This document shows, in pieces, positions 1 to 9,319 of a stretch of 64,000 nucleotides of DNA. How positions within the stretch are numbered: position 1 is the stretch's first letter; each line of letters starts with the position of its first letter. A program made the translations under genes and the position numbers. This stretch comes from Pseudomonas frederiksbergensis (GTDB lineage Bacteria; Pseudomonadota; Gammaproteobacteria; Pseudomonadales; Pseudomonadaceae). The notes under the pieces are model-generated. The model was given only the letters and a program-made list of their open reading frames with translations. It did no database searches and was not told the DNA's origin. The DNA lies in contig NZ_CP018319.1 of NCBI RefSeq assembly GCF_001952935.1, positions 2,159,501-2,223,500 on the forward strand. The letters are read 5' to 3'.

Positions 1-205
1 CATCAGCACCGAAATTTCCCTCGCCGCTGGCAGCACGCTGTTTGAACTGGCCGGCAGCCAGGCAACCCTGATCGAACATGGTCTGGATCGCCACTGGCGC
101 AACGCTCGGGTGCACACGCTGCACGACCCGGTGCGCTGGAAGTATCACGCGGTGGGCAACTACTACCTCAACGATGAAAACCCGCCACTGCGGGGGACCA
201 TCTGA
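1..205 (+). CDS. SfnB-like acyl-CoA dehydrogenase-type oxidoreductase, 3' end only
   Basis: Only the last 67 codons are in the window (frame starting at base 2, TGA at 203-205). The translated end carries the pattern HDPVRWKYHAVGNYYLN, which I recognise from the C-terminus of the SfnB/DszC branch of flavin-dependent acyl-CoA dehydrogenase-like monooxygenases used in organosulfur (sulfone, thiophene) breakdown. The stop overlaps the next start by one base (TGATG), so the two are translationally coupled, and the next gene is a two-component flavin monooxygenase followed by metQNI. The context therefore supports a sulfur-scavenging role. The family call rests on a short tail, so other acyl-CoA dehydrogenase relatives are possible. 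Confidence 0.7.
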   Translation, partial: ISTEISLAAGSTLFELAGSQATLIEHGLDRHWRNARVHTLHDPVRWKYHAVGNYYLNDENPPLRGTI

Positions 206-1557
206 TGGCGAAGAAAAAGATTTTGCTTAACGCGTTCAACATGAACTGCATCGGGCACATCAATCATGGTCTGTGGACGCACCCACGGGACACTTCAACC
301 CAGTACAAAACCATCGAATACTGGACCGAACTGGCGCAATTGCTGGAGCGTGGCCTGTTCGACGGATTGTTCATCGCCGACATCGTCGGGGTTTACGACG
401 TCTACCAAAACTCGGTGGACGTCCCGCTCAAAGAGTCGATCCAACTTCCGGTCAACGACCCGCTGCTGCTGGTCTCAGCCATGGCCGCGGTCACCAAAAA
501 CCTGGGCTTCGGCCTCACCGCCAACCTGACGTACGAACCGCCGTATCTGTTCGCCCGACGCATGTCCACCCTCGACCACCTGAGCCGTGGCCGGGTCGGC
601 TGGAACATCGTCACCGGCTACCTCGACAGCGCCGCCAAAGCCATGGGGCTGAGCGAACAGGTGGAACACGACCGTCGTTACGACCAGGCCGACGAATACC
701 TGCAAGTGCTCTACAAACTCTGGGAAGGCAGCTGGGAAAACGGCGCGGTGCTTAACGATCCGCAACAGCGGATCTACGCGCAGCCCGAGAAAGTGCACAA
801 GGTCGAGCACAAGGGCGAGTTCTATCAGGTCGAGGGTTATCACCTCTGCGAACCCTCGCCGCAGCGCACACCGGTGCTGTTCCAGGCCGGCAGTTCGGAT
901 CGCGGTTTGCTGTTCGCCGGCCGGCATGCCGAGTGCGTGTTCATCAGCGGCCAGAACAAACCGTCGACCAAGGTTCAAGTGGACAAGGTGCGCGCCAGCG
1001 CCGTCGAGGCCGGGCGCAACCCTGAGGACATCAAGGTGTTCATGGGGTTGAACGTGATTGTCGGCGAAACCGAAGAGGCAGCCTGGGCCAAGCACGCCGA
1101 GTACTTGAGCTACGCCAGTGCCGAGGCCGGCGTGGCGCATTTCTCGGCTTCCACCGGGATCGATTTTTCCGAGTACGACATCGACGAACCGATCCAGTAC
1201 GTGAAGAGCAACGCGATCCAGTCCGCTACCAAAAACCTGCAAAACAACGACTGGACCCGCCGCAAATTACTCGAGCAACACGCCCTAGGTGGTCGCTACA
1301 TCACCGTGGTGGGTTCGCCTGAGCAAGTCGCTGATGAGCTGGAATCGTGGATCGCCGAGACCGGGCTGGATGGCTTCAACCTGACGCGAATCGTCACGCC
1401 GGAGAGTTATGTGGATTTCATCGACCTGGTGATTCCGGAGTTGCAACGCCGAGGGTCGTACAAAACCGCTTACGACGACGGCAGCCTGCGAGAAAAGCTG
1501 TTTCACGGCGCGGCGCATTTGCCTGAGCAACATACCGGGTCCGATTACCGACACTAA
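205..1557 (+). CDS. LLM-class flavin-dependent monooxygenase (NtaA/SnaA/DszA family)
   Basis: A 450-residue luciferase-like monooxygenase of the NtaA/SnaA/DszA type, which uses reduced FMN from a separate reductase to oxidise organosulfur or aminocarboxylate substrates. Family hallmarks seen: an N-terminal KKKILLNAFNM strand, the region HLSRGRVGWNIVTGY near residue 130, RRYDQADEYLQVLYKLW, and PVLFQAGSSDRG near residue 225. Length is normal for the family. It begins on the stop codon of the SfnB-like gene, and metQNI follows after a REP element, so the natural reading is oxidation of an imported or internal organosulfur compound to release sulfite. The exact substrate cannot be read from sequence. 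No reductase gene is in view. Confidence 0.9.
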   Translation: MAKKKILLNAFNMNCIGHINHGLWTHPRDTSTQYKTIEYWTELAQLLERGLFDGLFIADIVGVYDVYQNSVDVPLKESIQLPVNDPLLLVSAMAAVTKNLGFGLTANLTYEPPYLFARRMSTLDHLSRGRVGWNIVTGYLDSAAKAMGLSEQVEHDRRYDQADEYLQVLYKLWEGSWENGAVLNDPQQRIYAQPEKVHKVEHKGEFYQVEGYHLCEPSPQRTPVLFQAGSSDRGLLFAGRHAECVFISGQNKPSTKVQVDKVRASAVEAGRNPEDIKVFMGLNVIVGETEEAAWAKHAEYLSYASAEAGVAHFSASTGIDFSEYDIDEPIQYVKSNAIQSATKNLQNNDWTRRKLLEQHALGGRYITVVGSPEQVADELESWIAETGLDGFNLTRIVTPESYVDFIDLVIPELQRRGSYKTAYDDGSLREKLFHGAAHLPEQHTGSDYRH

Positions 1558-1568
1558 CCCCTGTAACT

Positions 1569-1677
1569 GATCGTTCCCACGCTCTGCGTGGTAATGCCTC
1601 CCGGGACGCTCCGCGTCCCTGCGGCGGTGACGCAGAGCGTCACTGGCTGCATTCCCACGCGGAGCGTGGGAACGATC
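1569..1677. repeat. REP family A, four-hairpin element (copy 1)
   Basis: An imperfect palindrome bounded by GATCGTTCCCACGC and GCGTGGGAACGATC, with inner GACGCTCCGCGTC-type hairpins. It sits between the monooxygenase and metQ, inside what is probably one transcript. Confidence 0.9.
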
Positions 1678-1713
1678 GCCAATCCAATCCAATGCACTGA
1701 CTGGAAAATCATC

Positions 1714-2523
1714 ATGACCAAAAAACTATTCAGCCACCCAGTCAAAGCACTGGCCTTGGCCCTCGGCCTTTTCAGCTCCATCACCTTCGCCGCCGACGCG
1801 CCGCTGAAAGTCGGCACCACCGCCGCTTTCGCCATTCCCCTGGAAGCCGCCGTCGAGGAAGCCAGGAAACAAGGCCTGCAAGTCGACCTGGTGGAGTTCA
1901 GTGACTGGATCGCGCCCAACGTTAGCCTCGCCGCCGGCGACATCGACGTGAACTACTTCCAGCACGTCCCGTTCCTGGAAAACGCCAAGGCCGCCGCCGG
2001 TTTTGACCTGGTGCCGTTCGCACCGGGGATCATCAACAACGTCGGCCTCTACTCAAAGAAATACAAAAGCTTCGACGAACTGCCGGAAGGCGCCAGCGTG
2101 GCGATCGCCAACGACCCGATCAACAGCGGTCGTGGCTTGCAACTGTTGGCCAAGGCCGGGCTGATCACCCTAAAACCGGGTGTCGGCTACAAGGCCACCG
2201 AAGAAGACATCATCGCCAATCCGAAGAAGATCAAAATCCTTCAGGTCGAAGCCGTGCAACTGGTGCGCGCCTATGACGACGCCGATCTGGTCCAGGGTTA
2301 CCCGGCCTACATCCGTTTGTCGAAGACCTTCGATGCCAGCTCCGCCCTGCTGTTCGACGGCCTCGATCACAAGGAATACGTGATCCAGTTCGTGATCCAG
2401 CCGAAAAGCAAAACCGACCCGCGCCTGATCAAATTCGTCGACATCTACCAGCATTCGCCGGCCGTTCGTGCAGCGCTGGATAAAGCCCACGGCAAGCTCT
2501 ACCAAGCCGGTTGGGAAAGCTGA
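1714..2523 (+). CDS. metQ: MetQ/NlpA-family substrate-binding protein of a methionine-type ABC importer
   Basis: A 269-residue periplasmic binding protein. The start at 1714 is chosen because an in-frame upstream extension only reads the REP element, and [18 protein letters not shown] begins a clear signal peptide ending near [11 protein letters not shown]. There is no lipobox cysteine, so it is probably soluble rather than a lipoprotein. NlpA-family motifs seen: [22 protein letters not shown] and [23 protein letters not shown]. It is followed 2 bases later by metN and then metI, making a complete importer. Given the upstream sulfur-oxidising enzymes, it may carry a methionine derivative or another organosulfur compound instead of methionine itself. 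Confidence 0.9.
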   Translation: MTKKLFSHPVKALALALGLFSSITFAADAPLKVGTTAAFAIPLEAAVEEARKQGLQVDLVEFSDWIAPNVSLAAGDIDVNYFQHVPFLENAKAAAGFDLVPFAPGIINNVGLYSKKYKSFDELPEGASVAIANDPINSGRGLQLLAKAGLITLKPGVGYKATEEDIIANPKKIKILQVEAVQLVRAYDDADLVQGYPAYIRLSKTFDASSALLFDGLDHKEYVIQFVIQPKSKTDPRLIKFVDIYQHSPAVRAALDKAHGKLYQAGWES

Positions 2524-2525
2524 AT

Positions 2526-3647
2526 ATGACGGCAGCCACGCAACTGCGACTGGAGATTCCAGAGCTCAAAAACGCTGAACAAACGGAACTGCACCCGAAC
2601 CTGAACCGTGCTCACGTGCGCTTCATTGGCCTGGGCAAAACCTACGACGGCCAGCAAGGTCCGGTCGCGGCGCTGCACGGCATCGACCTGGCGATCCAGC
2701 GCGGCGAGGTGTTCGGCATCATCGGTCGTAGCGGCGCCGGCAAGTCGTCGCTGATCCGCACCATCAACCGCCTGGAACAACCGAGCACGGGGCGCGTGCT
2801 GATCGATCAGGTCGACATCGGCGAGTTCGATGAAGACCGCCTGGTGGCGCTGCGTCGGCGCATTGGCATGATCTTCCAGCACTTCAACCTGATGTCGGCC
2901 AAGACAGTTTGGCAGAACGTCGAATTGCCGCTGAAAGTCGCCGGTGTGCCGAAGGAAAAACGCCAGCAGAAAGTCCGCGAATTGCTGGAACTGGTAGGTC
3001 TGCAAGAGAAACACAAGGCCTACCCGGCGCAGCTGTCCGGCGGGCAGAAACAGCGCGTCGGCATCGCCCGCGCCCTGGTGCATGACCCGGCGATTCTGCT
3101 GTGCGACGAAGCCACTTCGGCACTGGACCCGGAAACCACGCAATCGATCCTCGGCCTGCTGCGCGAGATCAACCAGCGCCTGGGCCTGACCATCGTGCTG
3201 ATCACCCACGAGATGGCGGTGATTCGCGATATCTGTGATCGGGTCGTGGTGCTGGAACACGGACGAATCGTCGAACAAGGGCCGGTCTGGGAAGTCTTCG
3301 GCAACCCGCAGCACGAGGTCAGCAAAACCTTGCTGGCGCCGTTGCAACACGGTTTGCCGGAAGAACTGCAAAGCCGCTTGCAGGCACATCCACAGTCCTC
3401 GGATGCCGCTGTTGTGCTGCGTTTGCAGTTCACCGGCAGCGCCAGCGACGAGCCTGACCTGGCCGCGTTGTTCAGTGCCCTCGGCGGTCGCGTGCGCTTG
3501 CTGCAAGGTGGCGTGGAACGGATTCAGGGCCATGCCCTCGGGCAACTGCTGCTGGCGGTGGCCGGTTCGTCCCTCGGCGCAGAGGAATTGCGTCAGCGCG
3601 CCGGCAACTGGGCGCAACAGGTGGAGGTGCTGGGTTATGTGGTTTGA
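2526..3647 (+). CDS. metN: MetN methionine-type ABC transporter ATPase
   Basis: A 373-residue cytoplasmic ATPase that powers the MetI permease. It has Walker [10 protein letters not shown] near residue 65, the ABC signature LSGGQKQR, Walker [15 protein letters not shown], and the H-loop ITHEMAV. The region after about residue 260 is the NIL-type regulatory domain of MetN proteins that senses substrate. The ATG at 2526 was preferred over an in-frame TTG 15 bases earlier, which would overlap metQ. Its 3' end overlaps metI by 11 bases. An N-terminal extension of about 30 residues precedes the usual MetN start, as seen in several Pseudomonas copies. Confidence 0.93.
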   Translation: MTAATQLRLEIPELKNAEQTELHPNLNRAHVRFIGLGKTYDGQQGPVAALHGIDLAIQRGEVFGIIGRSGAGKSSLIRTINRLEQPSTGRVLIDQVDIGEFDEDRLVALRRRIGMIFQHFNLMSAKTVWQNVELPLKVAGVPKEKRQQKVRELLELVGLQEKHKAYPAQLSGGQKQRVGIARALVHDPAILLCDEATSALDPETTQSILGLLREINQRLGLTIVLITHEMAVIRDICDRVVVLEHGRIVEQGPVWEVFGNPQHEVSKTLLAPLQHGLPEELQSRLQAHPQSSDAAVVLRLQFTGSASDEPDLAALFSALGGRVRLLQGGVERIQGHALGQLLLAVAGSSLGAEELRQRAGNWAQQVEVLGYVV

Positions 3648-4281
3648 TCGCTTGCTGCAAGGCTTCATCGACACCTTCCTGATGGTCGGCGTGTCGTCAT
3701 TGATCGCACTGCTGGCGGGCATTCCGCTGGCGGTGATCCTGGTCACCAGCTCCAAGGGCGGCATCTACGAAGCACCGGCGCTGAACCGCGCGCTGGGCGC
3801 GTTCGTGAACCTGTTCCGTTCGATCCCGTTTCTGATTTTGATGGTGGCGCTGATTCCGTTTACCCGGTTGATCGTCGGCACCACGTACGGCGTTTGGGCC
3901 GCCGTGGTGCCGCTGACCATTGCCGCCACGCCGTTCTTTGCGCGCATTGCCGAAGTCAGTTTGCGTGAGGTGGATCACGGGTTGATCGAAGCGGCGCAGG
4001 CGATGGGTTGCCGACGCGGGCATATCGTTTGGCATGTGTTGTTGCCCGAGGCGCTGCCGGGAATTGTTGGCGGTTTCACGATTACGCTGGTGACGATGAT
4101 CAACTCGTCGGCCATGGCCGGGGCGATTGGTGCCGGTGGGTTGGGCGATATCGCCTATCGATACGGGTATCAACGCTTTGATAGCCAGATCATGTTGACG
4201 GTGATTGTGTTGCTGGTGGTGTTGGTGGCAGCAATTCAGTTGGGCGGGGATCGGTTGGCGCGGGGTTTGAACAAGCGCTGA
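3637..4281 (+). CDS. metI: MetI-type ABC transporter permease
   Basis: A 214-residue inner-membrane permease with about five hydrophobic segments, the usual MetI length. The EAA-type cytoplasmic loop that docks on MetN is visible as [25 protein letters not shown] near residue 120. The start MWFDRLLQ at 3637 overlaps the metN end by 11 bases, so the two are probably translationally coupled. It closes the metQNI operon and is followed by an inverted REP pair. Confidence 0.92.
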   Translation: MWFDRLLQGFIDTFLMVGVSSLIALLAGIPLAVILVTSSKGGIYEAPALNRALGAFVNLFRSIPFLILMVALIPFTRLIVGTTYGVWAAVVPLTIAATPFFARIAEVSLREVDHGLIEAAQAMGCRRGHIVWHVLLPEALPGIVGGFTITLVTMINSSAMAGAIGAGGLGDIAYRYGYQRFDSQIMLTVIVLLVVLVAAIQLGGDRLARGLNKR

Positions 4282-4317
4282 GTCTTGCTCAAGTCATTGG
4301 TTGTCAGCGATACCGCT

Positions 4318-4398
4318 TTCGCGAGCAAGCCCGCTCCCACATTCGACCGCGTTGCCCGGGCGGACGCGATCAAATGTGGGAGCGGGCTTGCTCGCGAA
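4318..4398. repeat. REP family B inverted pair (copy 1)
   Basis: Two 24-bp arms in inverted orientation, TTCGCGAGCAAGCCCGCTCC on the left and its complement on the right. It lies just downstream of metI, a typical position for Pseudomonas REPIN elements. Confidence 0.9.
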
Positions 4399-4466
4399 TG
4401 ACTGCGAAGCAGTCACCGACCTCATGGCGTATATTCGGCAAATCCCAATTGCCTGCGCAGCCGACC

Positions 4467-5093
4467 ATGAAACAGACCCCCACCGACCTCGAGCAGATCA
4501 CCTCCACCACCCTGGGCCATTACAACTCGGTGGCTGAAAGTTTTCGCGAAGGGACGCGCGATCATGATGTCAGCCAGAACATCGATGCGCTGTTGCGGCA
4601 TATTCAGGGTGAGGCGCCGTTCGACATCCTCGATTTTGGCTGCGGGCCGGGTCGTGATTTGCAAACCTTCACGCGCATGGGCCACACCGCCGTAGGGCTT
4701 GATGGTTCGGAGAAGTTTGCGCAGATGGCCCGACAGGACAGCGGCTGTGAGGTCTGGCAGCAGGATTTCCTGAAGCTGGATTTACCGGCCGAACGCTTTG
4801 ACGGGATCTTTGCCAATGCGGTGCTGTTTCATATTCCGCGCCAGGAACTGCCTCGGGTATTGAAGGAGTTGCGCGGGGCCTTGAAGCCGGGTGGCGTGCT
4901 GTTCAGTTCCAACCCGCGTGGCGAGAATCAGGAAGGCTGGAACGGGCCGCGTTATGGGGCGTACCACGATCTTGAGACGTGGCAGCAATTGCTGACGGCG
5001 GCGGGGTTTGTGGAGCTGGAGCATTACTACCGGCCGGCGGGGCTGCCGCGGGAGCAGCAGCCTTGGCTGGCGAGTGTCTGGCGTAAGGCCTAG
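4467..5093 (+). CDS. class I SAM-dependent methyltransferase
   Basis: A 208-residue Rossmann-fold methyltransferase. Motif I is ILDFGCGPGRDL near residue 52, the acidic end of strand 2 is VGLDGSEKF, and the motif following strand 4 is FDGIFANAVLFHIPRQELPRVL. The start at 4467 (MKQTPTDLEQ) is chosen over an upstream in-frame extension that only reads the REP element. Methyl acceptor unknown: the fold resembles small-molecule methyltransferases such as UbiE/Tam relatives. It stands alone between two repeat elements with no obvious operon partner. Confidence 0.85.
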   Translation: MKQTPTDLEQITSTTLGHYNSVAESFREGTRDHDVSQNIDALLRHIQGEAPFDILDFGCGPGRDLQTFTRMGHTAVGLDGSEKFAQMARQDSGCEVWQQDFLKLDLPAERFDGIFANAVLFHIPRQELPRVLKELRGALKPGGVLFSSNPRGENQEGWNGPRYGAYHDLETWQQLLTAAGFVELEHYYRPAGLPREQQPWLASVWRKA

Positions 5094-5098
5094 ACACT

Positions 5099-5200
5099 GA
5101 TCGTTCCCACGCTCCGCGTGGGAATGCAGCCCGTGACGCTCCGCGTCACTGGACGCGGAGCGTCCCTAGAGGCATTCCCACGCGGAGCGTGGGAACGATC
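5099..5200. repeat. REP family A element (copy 2)
   Basis: A four-hairpin palindrome between the convergent methyltransferase and triC ends. It is nearly identical to the copy at 11840-11941, including the centre, which indicates recent copying. Confidence 0.9.
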
Positions 5201-5201
5201 A

Positions 5202-8200
5202 TTACGCAGCGCCTTTTTTCGGTTCGCGGATTTTGTACCAGGCCACATAAAGCGCCGGCAAAAACAGCAACGTCAGCAACGTCGCAATAACAATCCCGCC
5301 AATCATCGCGTAGGCCATCGGCCCCCAGAACACTTCCCGTGCGATCGGAATCATCCCCAGGCTCGCCGCCGCTGCGGTCAACAGAATCGGCCGGCGACGA
5401 TGCTCCGTGGCTTGCACCACCGCATCCCACGGTGCATGGCCGTCCTTCTCCAGGGCTTCGATCTGCGTCACCAGAATCACCGAGTTGCGGATGATGATGC
5501 CGATCAGCGCCAGAATCCCCAGGATCGCCACAAAGCCCATCGGCGTGCCCGTCGGGATCAGCGCCAGCACCACGCCGATCAAGCCGAGCGGTGCGACGCT
5601 GGCCACCAGGAACAGCTTCTGCACGCTGTGCAACTGGATCATCAGGAAGGTCGCCATCAAAAACAGCATCAACGGCACAACCTTGGCAATCGGCCCCTGG
5701 GCCTTGGCGCTTTCCTCGACGGTGCCGCCCGTGGCGACCTTGTAGCCCACCGGCAGACTGGCGGCGAATTTATCGATGTCGGGTTGGAGTTGTTTCACCA
5801 GGTCGGTCGGCTGAATTTCATCACGCACCGCCGCCTTGATGGTGATGGTCGGTTTGCGGTCGCGGCGCCAGACCAGCGGCTGCTCAAGTTCATAGCGCAC
5901 GGAAGCGAACGCCAGCAGCGGAATCGACGTGCCGCCCGGCGTGACGATCTGCAGGTTCTGCAGGGTTTCCGGAGTGCCGCGCTCGGCGTCTACCGCACGC
6001 CCCACCACGTTGATCAGGTAGATATCGTCATCGACCTGAGTCACCGGCGCACCGACCACAATGCTGTTCATCAGGTTGGCCACGTCTTCCGACGACAGCC
6101 CCAATTGCCGCGCCTTGTCCTGCGCGATGTCGATGCGCAGGACTTTGCCCGGTTCGTTCCAGTCGTAAATGATCTCGCCGATGTGGGTGTTTTTATCCAG
6201 TTCGGTGGCCAGGGCGATAGCGTGCTTGCGCACCTGATCGATGTCCTTGCCGCTGACCCGGTACTGAATCGGCCGACCTACCGGCGGGCCCATTTCCAGC
6301 GCCTGGACGTAGCTGCCGACACCGACAAAATCCTTGCGCAGGCGCTCGCGCAAGCGTTGGCTCAGCGCGTTACGCGATTCCAGCCCTTTGCTGACGATCA
6401 CCAATTGCGCGTAGTACGGGTTCTGCAATTGCTGGTCGAGGGGCAGGTAAAAACGGATCGCACCTTCGCCGATGTAGGTGCTCCAGCGCACGATGTCCGG
6501 GTCGTCCTTGAGCGTCGCTTCGAGTTTGTCCACAGCCTTGCGGGTTTCGGCAATCGAGGCGTTTTGCGGCAGGTTCAGGTCGACGAGGATTTCCGGGCGA
6601 TCCGAGGACGGGAAGAACTGGTTCTGCACAAACTGCATGGAAAACACCGACGCCACGAACAGCGCGATCGTGATGCCGATCGCCCACCAACGATTGCGCA
6701 TGGCCCAGAGCATGCCGTAATTGAACGCCCGACCGATGCGCCCCGGTTCCGCGTCGTGAGGTTTCACATTGGCGCTGAGGATGTGCACGCCGATCACCGG
6801 GGCGAACAGCACCGCGACAACCCACGACACGATCATGGCCACCGCGATCACCGCGAACAGGGTGAAGGTGTACTCGCCGGCCGAGCTGGCGTTCAGGCCG
6901 ATGGGCACGAAACCGGCCACCGTCACCAACGTACCGGTGAGCATCGGGAACGCGGTCGAGGTGTAGGCGAACGTAGCGGCCTGCTCCTTGGTATCGCCCA
7001 GTTCCAGGCGCGTGACCATCATCTCGACGGTGATCATCGCGTCATCCACCAGCAGGCCGAGGGCGATGATCAACGCGCCGAGGGAAATCCGCTGCATGGT
7101 GATGCCGCTGTATTCCATGAAGACGAAGACCATCGCCAGCACCAGCGGAATCGAACACGCCACCACCAGCCCGGCACGGACGCCGAGGCTGATGAAGCTG
7201 ACGATCAGCACGATCACCACCGCTTCGAACAGCGCGCTGGTAAAGCCGCCGACGGCTTTTTCCACCACTTCGGCCTGGTCGGAAACGTTGTGCACGCCGA
7301 CGCCCACCGGCAGGTCGGCGGTCAGGTCGTTCATGCGCTGGTGCAGCGCGCTGCCGAACACCTGGATGTTGCCGCCCTTCTTCATCGCAATGGCGAGGCC
7401 GATGGCTGGTTGGCCGTTGAAGCGGAATTCCGGCGTTGACGGATCGACGTAACCACGGCTGATCTCGGCGACGTCGGCCAAGCGGTAGAAACGGTCGTTG
7501 AGCCGCAGGTTGACGTTTTCCAGGTCTTTCTCGGAGGCGAACTGCCCGGTCGTGCGCACGGAAATACGCTCGGGACCGGCCTCGATCACACCGGCCGGGG
7601 TCACCGCGTTTTGCGATTGCAGGCTCTGCACCACCTGACGCTGATCGATGCCCAGCGCCGCGAGTTTGCGGGTGGAGAAGTTCAGGTAGAGGACTTCATC
7701 CTGTTCGCCGACCATCTCGACCTTGCCCAGCCCCGGTACTTCGCGGATCTCGGCGCGGACTTGCTCGACGTAATCGCGCAATTGGCGCATCGACAAACCG
7801 TCAGCGGTGAAGGCGTACACCGAGCCGAACACATCACCGAATTCATCGTTGAATCCCGGCCCTTGCAGGCCTTGGGGGAAGTCGCCGCGAATGTCGTTGA
7901 TCTTCTTGCGCACCTGGTACCAGATTTCCGGGATGTCCTTGGCGCTGGTGGTATCACGCAAATTAACGAAGACCGTCGACTCGCCGGGGCGGGTGTAGCT
8001 TTTCACGTAGTCGAGCGAGTCGAGCTCTTCGAGTTTTTTCTCGATCCGGTCAGTGACCTGCTTGAGGGTTTCTTCCTGGGTCGCGCCCGGCCAGCGGGTC
8101 TGGATCACCATGGTTTTGATGGTGAACGACGGGTCTTCCTCGCGTCCCAGGTTCAGGTACGAGAACACGCCCATCAGCAGCGCGACGAACATCAAATACC

Positions 8201-8255
8201 AGACAAACGACTGATGCTTGAGGGCCCATTCGGATAAGTTGAAACTCCCTTTCAT
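5202..8255 (-). CDS. triC: RND efflux transporter, TriC type
   Basis: A 1017-residue inner-membrane proton antiporter of the RND superfamily. The proton-relay aspartates are present as GLLVDDAMITVEMM in the fourth membrane helix, and the N-terminus (NLSEWALKHQSFVWYLM, then GREEDPSFTIKTMVI) is characteristic of the TriC branch. In P. aeruginosa TriABC exports triclosan and needs two adaptor proteins plus the unlinked channel OpmH. Here the two adaptors lie directly upstream with 4-base overlaps (triA-triB-triC), so the pump is complete apart from the channel. The stop lies one base from a REP element, which may help terminate the transcript. Confidence 0.92.
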   Translation of the reverse strand: MKGSFNLSEWALKHQSFVWYLMFVALLMGVFSYLNLGREEDPSFTIKTMVIQTRWPGATQEETLKQVTDRIEKKLEELDSLDYVKSYTRPGESTVFVNLRDTTSAKDIPEIWYQVRKKINDIRGDFPQGLQGPGFNDEFGDVFGSVYAFTADGLSMRQLRDYVEQVRAEIREVPGLGKVEMVGEQDEVLYLNFSTRKLAALGIDQRQVVQSLQSQNAVTPAGVIEAGPERISVRTTGQFASEKDLENVNLRLNDRFYRLADVAEISRGYVDPSTPEFRFNGQPAIGLAIAMKKGGNIQVFGSALHQRMNDLTADLPVGVGVHNVSDQAEVVEKAVGGFTSALFEAVVIVLIVSFISLGVRAGLVVACSIPLVLAMVFVFMEYSGITMQRISLGALIIALGLLVDDAMITVEMMVTRLELGDTKEQAATFAYTSTAFPMLTGTLVTVAGFVPIGLNASSAGEYTFTLFAVIAVAMIVSWVVAVLFAPVIGVHILSANVKPHDAEPGRIGRAFNYGMLWAMRNRWWAIGITIALFVASVFSMQFVQNQFFPSSDRPEILVDLNLPQNASIAETRKAVDKLEATLKDDPDIVRWSTYIGEGAIRFYLPLDQQLQNPYYAQLVIVSKGLESRNALSQRLRERLRKDFVGVGSYVQALEMGPPVGRPIQYRVSGKDIDQVRKHAIALATELDKNTHIGEIIYDWNEPGKVLRIDIAQDKARQLGLSSEDVANLMNSIVVGAPVTQVDDDIYLINVVGRAVDAERGTPETLQNLQIVTPGGTSIPLLAFASVRYELEQPLVWRRDRKPTITIKAAVRDEIQPTDLVKQLQPDIDKFAASLPVGYKVATGGTVEESAKAQGPIAKVVPLMLFLMATFLMIQLHSVQKLFLVASVAPLGLIGVVLALIPTGTPMGFVAILGILALIGIIIRNSVILVTQIEALEKDGHAPWDAVVQATEHRRRPILLTAAAASLGMIPIAREVFWGPMAYAMIGGIVIATLLTLLFLPALYVAWYKIREPKKGAA

Positions 8256-9319
8256 TGCGGGCTGTCCTCATCGATTTTTACTTTCTGCCCCGGTTTCAGG
8301 CTGTTCACGCCGGCACTGACCACTCGCTCGCCGGACTTCACGCCGTTGGCCAGCACCATCGTTGAGCCAGTGCGGCTGATCAGGCTGACGTCTCGCGGAG
8401 AAACGGTTTGGGTCTGCGGGTCGACGACCCAGATCCGCGGTTTTCCATCGACTTCCTGGAGCGCGGTCAGGGGCAGTTCGATACGCGGTTTGATCGCGGA
8501 GCTGAGGGTCACGCTGATGGCTGTGCCCAGGCGAAAACCCGGTGGGGTGTCGGTCAATGTCAGGCGGGCGCGACGGGTGCGGGTCGCGCTTTGCGCCTGG
8601 GGCTCGATTTCGCGAATGATCGCGGTGCTGGTGATGCTCGGGTCGAGTTGGGCGGCAACCTGAAACACCACGTCATTCGGCAACTGGTCGACCAGGGTGT
8701 CCGGCAGGTCGATCACCGCTTCCTTGATGTTCGGCTGCGCCAGGGTCACCACTTGCTGGCCGGCGCTGACGACTTGCCCGGCTTCGGCGTTCCACGCGGT
8801 GACGATGGCTTGGTGATCGGCGCGAAGTTCGACGTAGTTGAGCTGGTCCTTGGCCTGATCGACCGCAGCCTTCGCTTGATCGAGGGAGGCCTGGGTGGTT
8901 TTGAGGTCTGTCTGTGCGATGTCGAGTTGCGCCTGGGCGCCCACGCCGCGATCGAACAACTCTTGCTGACGCCGGGCGTTGGCCTGGGCGTTGATGAGTT
9001 GCGCCTGGACATTGGCCAGATCACCCTGGGCGGAGCGCAACTGGTTCTGCTGATCGGTGGGGTCGAGGGTTGCGAGTAACGCCCCCTGATCGACTTCGGC
9101 ACCGACATCCACATGACGGCTGGCGATACGCCCTGACACCCGGAAGCCGACATTGCTTTCATACCGGGCCTGGATGCTGCCGGCGAAGCGGCCCAGGCTT
9201 TCTTCGTCCAGGGACTGGACCTTGATGGACAACACCGGACGCACAGGCTCCGGCGGCGATTCCTTTTCCGAGCAGGCCACCAGCATCACACCGGCGCATA
9301 CCAGTAACAGACGCTTCAT
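8252..9319 (-). CDS. triB: RND efflux periplasmic adaptor, TriB type (lipoprotein)
   Basis: A 355-residue membrane fusion protein. The lipoprotein signal MKRLLLVCAGVMLVAC gives a lipobox cysteine at 16. Next come a beta-barrel/lipoyl half (GRIASRHVDVGAEVDQGALLA), a long alpha-hairpin rich in Ala, Gln and Asp from about residue 85 to 150, and the second lipoyl half ending VSAGQQVV. It overlaps both neighbours by 4 bases. In the TriABC system both adaptors are required and are not interchangeable. This is the second of the pair. Confidence 0.9.
   Translation of the reverse strand: MKRLLLVCAGVMLVACSEKESPPEPVRPVLSIKVQSLDEESLGRFAGSIQARYESNVGFRVSGRIASRHVDVGAEVDQGALLATLDPTDQQNQLRSAQGDLANVQAQLINAQANARRQQELFDRGVGAQAQLDIAQTDLKTTQASLDQAKAAVDQAKDQLNYVELRADHQAIVTAWNAEAGQVVSAGQQVVTLAQPNIKEAVIDLPDTLVDQLPNDVVFQVAAQLDPSITSTAIIREIEPQAQSATRTRRARLTLTDTPPGFRLGTAISVTLSSAIKPRIELPLTALQEVDGKPRIWVVDPQTQTVSPRDVSLISRTGSTMVLANGVKSGERVVSAGVNSLKPGQKVKIDEDSPQ

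Noticed and set aside
2499-3764. A 421-codon minus-strand frame opposite metN
   Set aside because: Antisense shadow of a recognisable ABC ATPase, with no ribosome site or domain.
5118-7439. A 773-codon open frame on the plus strand opposite triC
   Set aside because: It is antisense to a clear RND gene, is rich in His, Arg and Gln, lacks any family motif, and is explained by the GC-rich codon pattern of triC.
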